From the NCBI GenBank assembly GCA_030734395.1, contig JAUZTG010000012.1:186001-250000 (forward strand): DNA of 64,000 nt. Reading direction: 5' to 3'. How positions within the stretch are numbered: position 1 is the first letter of the stretch; the number at the start of each line of letters is the position of its first letter. A model generated the notes under the pieces. That model was not told the DNA's origin and did not search any database. It saw only the letters and a program-made list of their open reading frames with translations. The position numbers and the translations under genes are program-made. Of this stretch, positions 59,322 through 64,000 are shown piece after piece. The stretch comes from Sarocladium kiliense (lineage: Eukaryota > Ascomycota > Sordariomycetes > Hypocreales > Sarocladiaceae).

Positions 59322-60609
59322 ATGGATTTCAAGAACTTTGGCAAAAACCTCTCGTACGTGCAGCACTACGTAATGGCCAGCTCCGGCGCAGCACAAGGCC
59401 ACCATTGCTCCAGCCGCGACAACTAACGATGCACATCGCAGTGACTTCGGCGCGCAGATCACGCCGTTTGCGTCGCGCACTTTCCAATACACGAAAGAGC
59501 AATTTGGCCAGGCTGAAGACAGGGTAAGAGCTTATCGTCAGGAGAACATTCAGCGACTCTAGCTGACGTGCGATATGACACAGACCCAGCTGCCTCCGGA
59601 CTACATCGACCTCGAGAAGAGGGTGGATGCACTCAAGCAGGCTCACCAGAAGATGCTCTCTGTGACGTGAGTGGTACACGCTCAGGCATTTCGTGTTTGA
59701 TGCCAGTAACTAACTGCACGACTGCACACAGCTCGCAATACCAGAACGAAGCTTACGACTACCCCCCGAACATCAAGGAGAGCTTCCAGGACCTTGGTCG
59801 CACCGTCACCGAGAAGGTTCACCTCCTTTCCTCTGCCACCTCCCCGGCCGAGGCCCAGGCAGCTCTCGTTGCTCCTCCTTCCGCGAAGCCCCAGCCCAAG
59901 ACCTTTTCCCACGCCCTCGCTCGTGCCAGTTTGACTAGCAGCCAGCTTCTGCACCAGCACCACACTGGCGCTGGCGAGGACCCCCTCGCCACCGCTCTCG
60001 AGAAGGTCGCTCTTGCTGAGGAGCGTGTTGGCGAGGCCCGTCTCGCCCAGGATGCGCAGATCCAGAGCCGCTTCCTCGCTGGCTGGAACACAACCCTGAA
60101 CACCAACCTTCAGTTCGCTACCCGCGCCCGCAAGAATGTTGAGAACTCAAGGCTCTCTCTCGATGCCGTCAAGGCCCACGCCAAGGGTACCACTTTCAAG
60201 CTCGGTGCTCCCGGCGCACAGCAGGGCCAGGAGCCTGAGCTGAGCCCTGAGGCCCAGGAGGAGATCGAGAAGGCCGAGGACGAGTTCGTCACTCAGACCG
60301 AGGAGGCTGTCGGCGTTATGAAGAATGTAAGTATACGCTGAGGATGTTCTGAAGCTAGGATTCTGACTGATCATTGATAGGTCCTTGACACCCCGGAGCC
60401 TCTTCGCAACCTGTCCGAGCTGATCGCCGCCCAAATGGAGTACCACAAGAAGGCATACGAGATCCTGAGTGAGCTCGCACCCGTCATTGACGGCCTGCAG
60501 ACTGAGCAAGAAGTAAGCCGCGCCGATGGCTTTTAAGGGAATATTTCGGGGGCTAACCCTGCCCTCTCTATAGGCTGCCTACCGCAAGAGCCGTGAGGAG
60601 GCTTCTTAG
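59322..60609 (+). CDS. GVP36: BAR-domain protein Gvp36, Golgi and endosome vesicle traffic
   Basis: Six exons, 59322-59353, 59442-59523, 59584-59666, 59732-60326, 60381-60512 and 60574-60609, encode 319 aa. The start MDFKNFGKNLSDFGAQITPFASRT fits an N-terminal amphipathic helix. The rest is an extended coiled BAR domain: LEKRVDALKQAHQKML, the long central helix ALEKVALAEERVGEARLAQD, and the C-terminal helix EPLRNLSELIAAQMEYHKKAYEIL. BAR dimers bind curved membranes; yeast Gvp36 is a Golgi/endosome vesicle protein affecting endocytosis and vacuole shape. The first three exons (32, 82 and 83 nt) and the last (36 nt) are small, and every intron is needed. An Ala/Pro-rich insert lies at ~95-125. 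Codon choice in exon 4 is strongly C-ending, as in highly expressed genes. Confidence 0.92.
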
Positions 60610-61147
60610 ATGTGACCATCGACTATAGTGCTCCCATTTTATCGACAAGTCTTGGTGTGAGACCATCGTTTGGCTTGTATGCAGTGTGTCAGCAGCCAGA
60701 CGATGCGCGGCATTGTCGACTACTGTCTTGGTGTAGCCTCTGGAAAAGGACCAGCGGCTTGACAGATTTCCGGCGGAAAGATTGTGAAGGTTATCAATAT
60801 ACTCCTTGCGTATTCGTTTGTACTTCTGCTCTGATTGCAAAAGCGTGAGATGTTTCCTTGCCAACGCCTGAAGCGTGGTTGTGATCTGCGGAAAGTAGGC
60901 GTGCAAACGCATTATATAAGTAATTCGAGCACACGGGATTATTTATAACTTCTATTTCTAAGACATTTGATCCTGTAGCCAATGCGTTGTCCTTGTCGAC
61001 CTTTTGGGCGGAGGATTAGCGGCGCAAGGCTGCACGTGACCTGACGCTTCCAATTGCCGAGAGCTATTCTGGGCGGTCGAACCTCGACTTGGGACAACCA
61101 CCCCGACGTCAACAGCACAACGCAATATACCCATTGAACCCGCCAGC
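60610..61147. promoter_or_regulatory. Intergenic region between GVP36 and NDUFA5 homologue
   Basis: 538 bp between co-directional genes, AT-rich around 60900-60960. Nothing coding is recognised; the minus-strand frames overlap and lack features. Confidence 0.4.
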
Positions 61148-62127
61148 ATGCGGCCATCAACCCGCCTGCTCGCGCGCTACCTCGAGGCCGGTCAGCCGAC
61201 CGGCCTCACCGGCCTCTGGACGCACCGCTCCCCCCGATCGACCCTCCTCTACCTCTACGACAAAACCCTCGAGAAGCTGCAGGCCGTCCCCGAGACCTCC
61301 CTCTACCGCCAATCGGTCGAGGCCGTGACCAAACACCGCATGGATCTCGTCAAGCAGTACACCCCGCCCGGCCACGATGAGTGGGCGGCCAAGGCTCGCG
61401 AGCTGATCAAGAACAACTCCTCCGGCAGCTTCCGCGTTGCGAGCGGTCGCAAGGACGGCAGCGAGGCAAGGACGGTGAAGCTGGGTAACAGGGTCTTCAT
61501 CGTTGGCACCAAGCATGAGCCTGGTGACGTTCGGTACGAGGAGTGGGATGGCGAGGACCCTGAGGAGAGCTTCGGACCGCAGCTCACCCCCGAGCAGTAA
61601 GTCGACCCGTCTGGGCAAATGGCGAGGCAATCTCTTGTCTGTGCAATACTGACAGATTCAATAGGCGAAAGGATATCGAGGCCAAAGTTGGCAAGGAGTT
61701 CGCTGAGGAGTTCATCCAGAAATTGGCCCCCGTGGAGGTGGCTGAGACCTCTGAGCAGACTGACCTGATTGACTTCCCCGAGGAGCCCCAGCTCACTGCT
61801 GACCAGTAAGTCCAACACGACCCTCGGCAGGACAAGTTCCATGACGTTAGTGCATGCTAACAAGTCTACAGGATCAGCGAGCTTGAGCACAAAATTGGTG
61901 CTGGCTTGATCGAGGAAGTTATCCAAGTCGCCGAGGGCGAGCTGCAGCTGATTGACCGCATGGAGCAGGCTAAGGTGTAAGTTTAACTATGTTCCTACGC
62001 TGCTTTGTAGCAAATTCCGTGGCATACGCATGCAAACTTGTACTGACAACGTATCTTTAGCTGGGAGGACCTTGAGGACAAGCCCGTCGAGGGCCAATGG
62101 GCCTATTTCGAGAGGACAGCTCCGTGA
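61148..62127 (+). CDS. NDUFA5: NADH:ubiquinone oxidoreductase 29.9 kDa subunit (NDUFA5 family)
   Basis: Four exons, 61148-61596, 61665-61805, 61872-61976 and 62061-62127, encode 253 aa. It is an accessory subunit of the mitochondrial complex I peripheral arm. The N-terminus MRPSTRLLARYLEAGQPTGL leads into the NDUFA5 core THRSPRSTLLYLYDKTLEKL, QSVEAVTKHRMDLVKQYTPPG and EWAAKARELIKNN. The fungal protein is longer than the animal one (~116 aa). It carries a C-terminal extension with two related acidic segments (LTPEQRKDIEAKVGKEFAEE and LTADQISELEHKIGAGLIEE) on separate exons, suggesting an old internal duplication. The last exon encodes WEDLEDKPVEGQWAYFERTA. Splice phases are 2 at every junction. 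Confidence 0.94.
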
Positions 62128-62520
62128 AGTGGCTGCTAAGGACTGGTGTGTAGACTAGGTGGTTTTGCTGTATAAATTGCGCGCCGCGCGGCTCGGATAG
62201 ATTCATCAAATGGATGTTTGAAAGCTCATTGTTGTGTTATGCCAGGCTAAGGCGGTGATGTTCTCCCTCTGCACGTCCTTGAGGATCCTGTCAAGTGCAC
62301 GAAATAAATCAGGAGCGGCCTTCATAGCCTCAGGAGCTTTGCTTGTGATATGTGTTGCAATCATGATATACCAGCATGAGGCGATGTGTTCGTTCCATGC
62401 GGTGTCACGACCTTCAAGAATGGCGCGCAAGATTCAACCTCCAAACTTCGACCATGAACTTTCACGTCAACACACTCCACTTCTCACCACAAAACATCGA
62501 CAAAGGCACAGCAAAATGCC
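62128..62520. promoter_or_regulatory. Intergenic region upstream of RRN11-like gene
   Basis: 393 bp between co-directional genes. The only frames are short, on both strands and without features. Confidence 0.4.
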
Positions 62521-63753
62521 ATGTCTTCATCTCCAGAGCTTCCACCTGCATTGAGGCCACAGTCAAATAAGCGCAAGAGAAATACCAGCTTTTCCGACCA
62601 CACCTCGTACCGTTCAACATCCGTGGGCTCAAACACCATCAATCCACGGAGCCACTCACCCTCAACCATCCGCCAGCTTTCAGTCGCCGGCGTTCCCATC
62701 GAAGATGATGACCCAACTCAACATATTTCGCATTTCCCACATCGAGGTCTACCCCGTAAGGCGCCGGCGGATGATGGGGAAGAATCGGAGTGGACTGATG
62801 CAGGCGAGGGCTCGCATGATGAGCGTAAGAGGAAGACTAAGCACAAGCCACGCGAGGCGCTGACGGGCCACAACGCCGTGTTGTTGCGCCTTATATATGA
62901 GAATTTAGACCGCGGGGACATCGAAGCCGCAAGTCGTTTCTATGGTCACTTGCTCCAGCTGCGAGACCGCGGACGTCCGATCACCGTCCGGCAACACAAC
63001 CTGTGGGCCATCGGTGCAGAGATCCTCATGCGAGAAGGAGAACATCCCGCGGAACCTCACCAAGCAGGTCTGGATTCAACAAAGGACGAGAAAGCATCTC
63101 AACGGCGGTGGGGTCGCGCGGCGAACATGCCCAAGGTCCGGGCATACTATGACTCCCTCATCAGGGAGTTTCCGTTCGACTACAGAAAGCCGGAGATGAC
63201 CAACGCGGTGGACTTTTGGCTTGCACTCATTAACTGCGAGTTCTATAATACGTACACTGAACAGGCTATGGCTCTAGAACGCTTGGATGATCCAAACACC
63301 ATCGATCAGGATGATGAATCACCAAATGAGGACAGATCTGACGAAGGGCGAGATGATAGTGCCCTTGAAGGCCGAAGGGAAAGAAGAGTCTTGCAGCAAA
63401 AGGAGGAGCTGAGGAAACGTACTCTCACAGCGATGGATGGATTAGCGGCAAAGATGGACGAACTCATGCTCGAACCTCCCTACTCCAAACACGACGAGTA
63501 TAAACGACTACGCGCTATGATATCACTTTATATGGCAGACCTCATGGTACCGCATGTCGTCGAATGGGAGGCGGAGATGCGATCTGCGGAAGCTAAGAAG
63601 ACGCGGGAGCAGGACTTTGCCAGGGACCTATTACAGAAGGTGAAGAGAAACGGAGGCGTCCTGGACAAGGCTACGATGGATTTCGTGGATCCGGATGGGG
63701 AGATGGAGGAGGCTGGGCCGGTGTTCTCATCTCTGCCTATTAGGGGTGTATGA
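62521..63753 (+). CDS. RRN11: RNA polymerase I-specific initiation factor, Rrn11-like
   Basis: A single exon encodes 410 aa. A Ser-rich, basic disordered N-terminus (~115 aa) is followed by a helical TPR-like core: LTGHNAVLLRLIYENLDRGD, ASRFYGHLLQLRDRGRPITV, RQHNLWAIGAEILMREGE. The LWAIGAEIL motif is characteristic of the Rrn11/TAF1A group. Rrn11 belongs to the core factor that recruits RNA polymerase I to the rDNA promoter in the nucleolus. Further segments (KVRAYYDSLIREFPFDYRKP and YMADLMVPHVVEWEAEMRSA) agree with fungal members. An acidic linker (DQDDESPNEDRSDEG) lies near residue 265. I assign it from recalled family patterns, so the exact name is less certain than for the neighbours. Confidence 0.75.
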   Translation: MSSSPELPPALRPQSNKRKRNTSFSDHTSYRSTSVGSNTINPRSHSPSTIRQLSVAGVPIEDDDPTQHISHFPHRGLPRKAPADDGEESEWTDAGEGSHDERKRKTKHKPREALTGHNAVLLRLIYENLDRGDIEAASRFYGHLLQLRDRGRPITVRQHNLWAIGAEILMREGEHPAEPHQAGLDSTKDEKASQRRWGRAANMPKVRAYYDSLIREFPFDYRKPEMTNAVDFWLALINCEFYNTYTEQAMALERLDDPNTIDQDDESPNEDRSDEGRDDSALEGRRERRVLQQKEELRKRTLTAMDGLAAKMDELMLEPPYSKHDEYKRLRAMISLYMADLMVPHVVEWEAEMRSAEAKKTREQDFARDLLQKVKRNGGVLDKATMDFVDPDGEMEEAGPVFSSLPIRGV

Positions 63754-63840
63754 GAGAGACATGGCCACGATACGTCTGATGTTTCAAATATACCCAATAT
63801 GGCGTTTTCTTTTTAGAACTCTTTATCTTGATCGAATGGC

Positions 63841-64000
63841 CTACTTTGCCCAGCGCTGCAGGACCATGAGCGAGTTGGAACTCCCCACAACAACACACCA
63901 ATCTCCTCCAGGACTCCAAGCTGTCTGTCTGCCCACAATATTCTTGTTCGACGACTCCGTTTTATGCGCCTTCAACGGCGTAGCCGCATCCACAAGACTA
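63841..64000 (-). CDS. C-terminal end of a gene truncated by the window edge, possibly a WD40 protein
   Basis: The minus strand from the right edge to a TAG at 63841-63843 encodes 52 residues, including TESSNKNIVGRQTAWSPGGD, then WCVVVGSSNSLMVLQRWAK. The WSPGGDWCVVVGSSN pattern resembles the last blade of a WD40 propeller, with a W-S-P-x-G start and a short beta-strand end. The upstream part lies outside the window, so the identity cannot be settled. It converges on the RRN11-like gene, with stop codons 87 bp apart. Confidence 0.55.
   Translation of the reverse strand, partial: SLVDAATPLKAHKTESSNKNIVGRQTAWSPGGDWCVVVGSSNSLMVLQRWAK

Noticed and set aside
1..64000. Transposons, CRISPR arrays, secondary-metabolite clusters or viral insertions
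   Set aside because: No transposase, reverse transcriptase, regular spacer-repeat array, polyketide or peptide synthase, or viral gene was seen. The genes are ordinary fungal housekeeping families.

Overview
This window is nuclear DNA of a filamentous ascomycete (Pezizomycotina, most likely a Sordariomycete). The evidence is short spliceosomal introns (mostly 50-70 nt, GTAAGT/GTRHGT donors, CTRAC-like branch points, CAG/TAG acceptors), dense genes on both strands with short intergenic gaps, and fungus-specific families: a CTF1/FarA-type zinc-cluster factor, Csm1/Pcs1 monopolin, Mak32, Rrn11 and Gvp36. The species cannot be named from sequence alone. I rebuilt exon structures by hand. All multi-exon models below keep frame and give whole-codon totals, except the tentative small gene near 32.9 kb.

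Layout. 0-13.5 kb: MCM3 (+), a Mak32-like PfkB protein (-), cyclase-associated protein (+), dual-targeted carnitine acetyltransferase (-), SWI3/RSC8 chromatin remodeller subunit (-). 13.8-29.2 kb: mitochondrial ferredoxin reductase ARH1 (-), a fungal four-helix membrane protein (+), PMS1 mismatch repair (-), GPI inositol-deacylase BST1 (+), an MCH1-like MFS carrier (-). 29.9-43.2 kb: Serinc TMS1 (+), a tentative small gene, cystathionine beta-lyase (-), the MSP1 AAA extractase (-), CSM1/PCS1 (+), MCD4 GPI ethanolamine-phosphate transferase (+). 43.2-64 kb: a 2.9 kb intergenic region, the CTF1/FarA-like factor (+), a LysM-domain protein without a signal peptide (+), a 2.5 kb gene-poor stretch, ARV1 (+), V-ATPase subunit e VMA9 (-), N-acetylglutamate synthase (+), the BAR protein GVP36 (+), complex I NDUFA5/29.9 kDa (+), an RRN11-like Pol I factor (+), and the 3' end of a gene running off the right edge (-).

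Themes. Most genes are single-copy housekeeping genes rather than an accessory cluster. No transposon, CRISPR array or biosynthetic cluster was seen. Several genes serve mitochondria (CAT2, ARH1, MSP1, ARG2, NDUFA5) or GPI and membrane-lipid handling (BST1, MCD4, ARV1, TMS1). The most unusual signal is in the CTF1/FarA-like gene. Its zinc cluster is split by an 18-nt, frame-preserving micro-exon that carries one zinc-ligand cysteine. The micro-exon is preceded by a long intron holding a perfect 11-bp hairpin and followed by an intron with a smaller hairpin. The carnitine acetyltransferase promoter carries three CCGAGG/CCTCGG elements, the known FarA/CTF1 core, so the window may hold both a regulator and a target.
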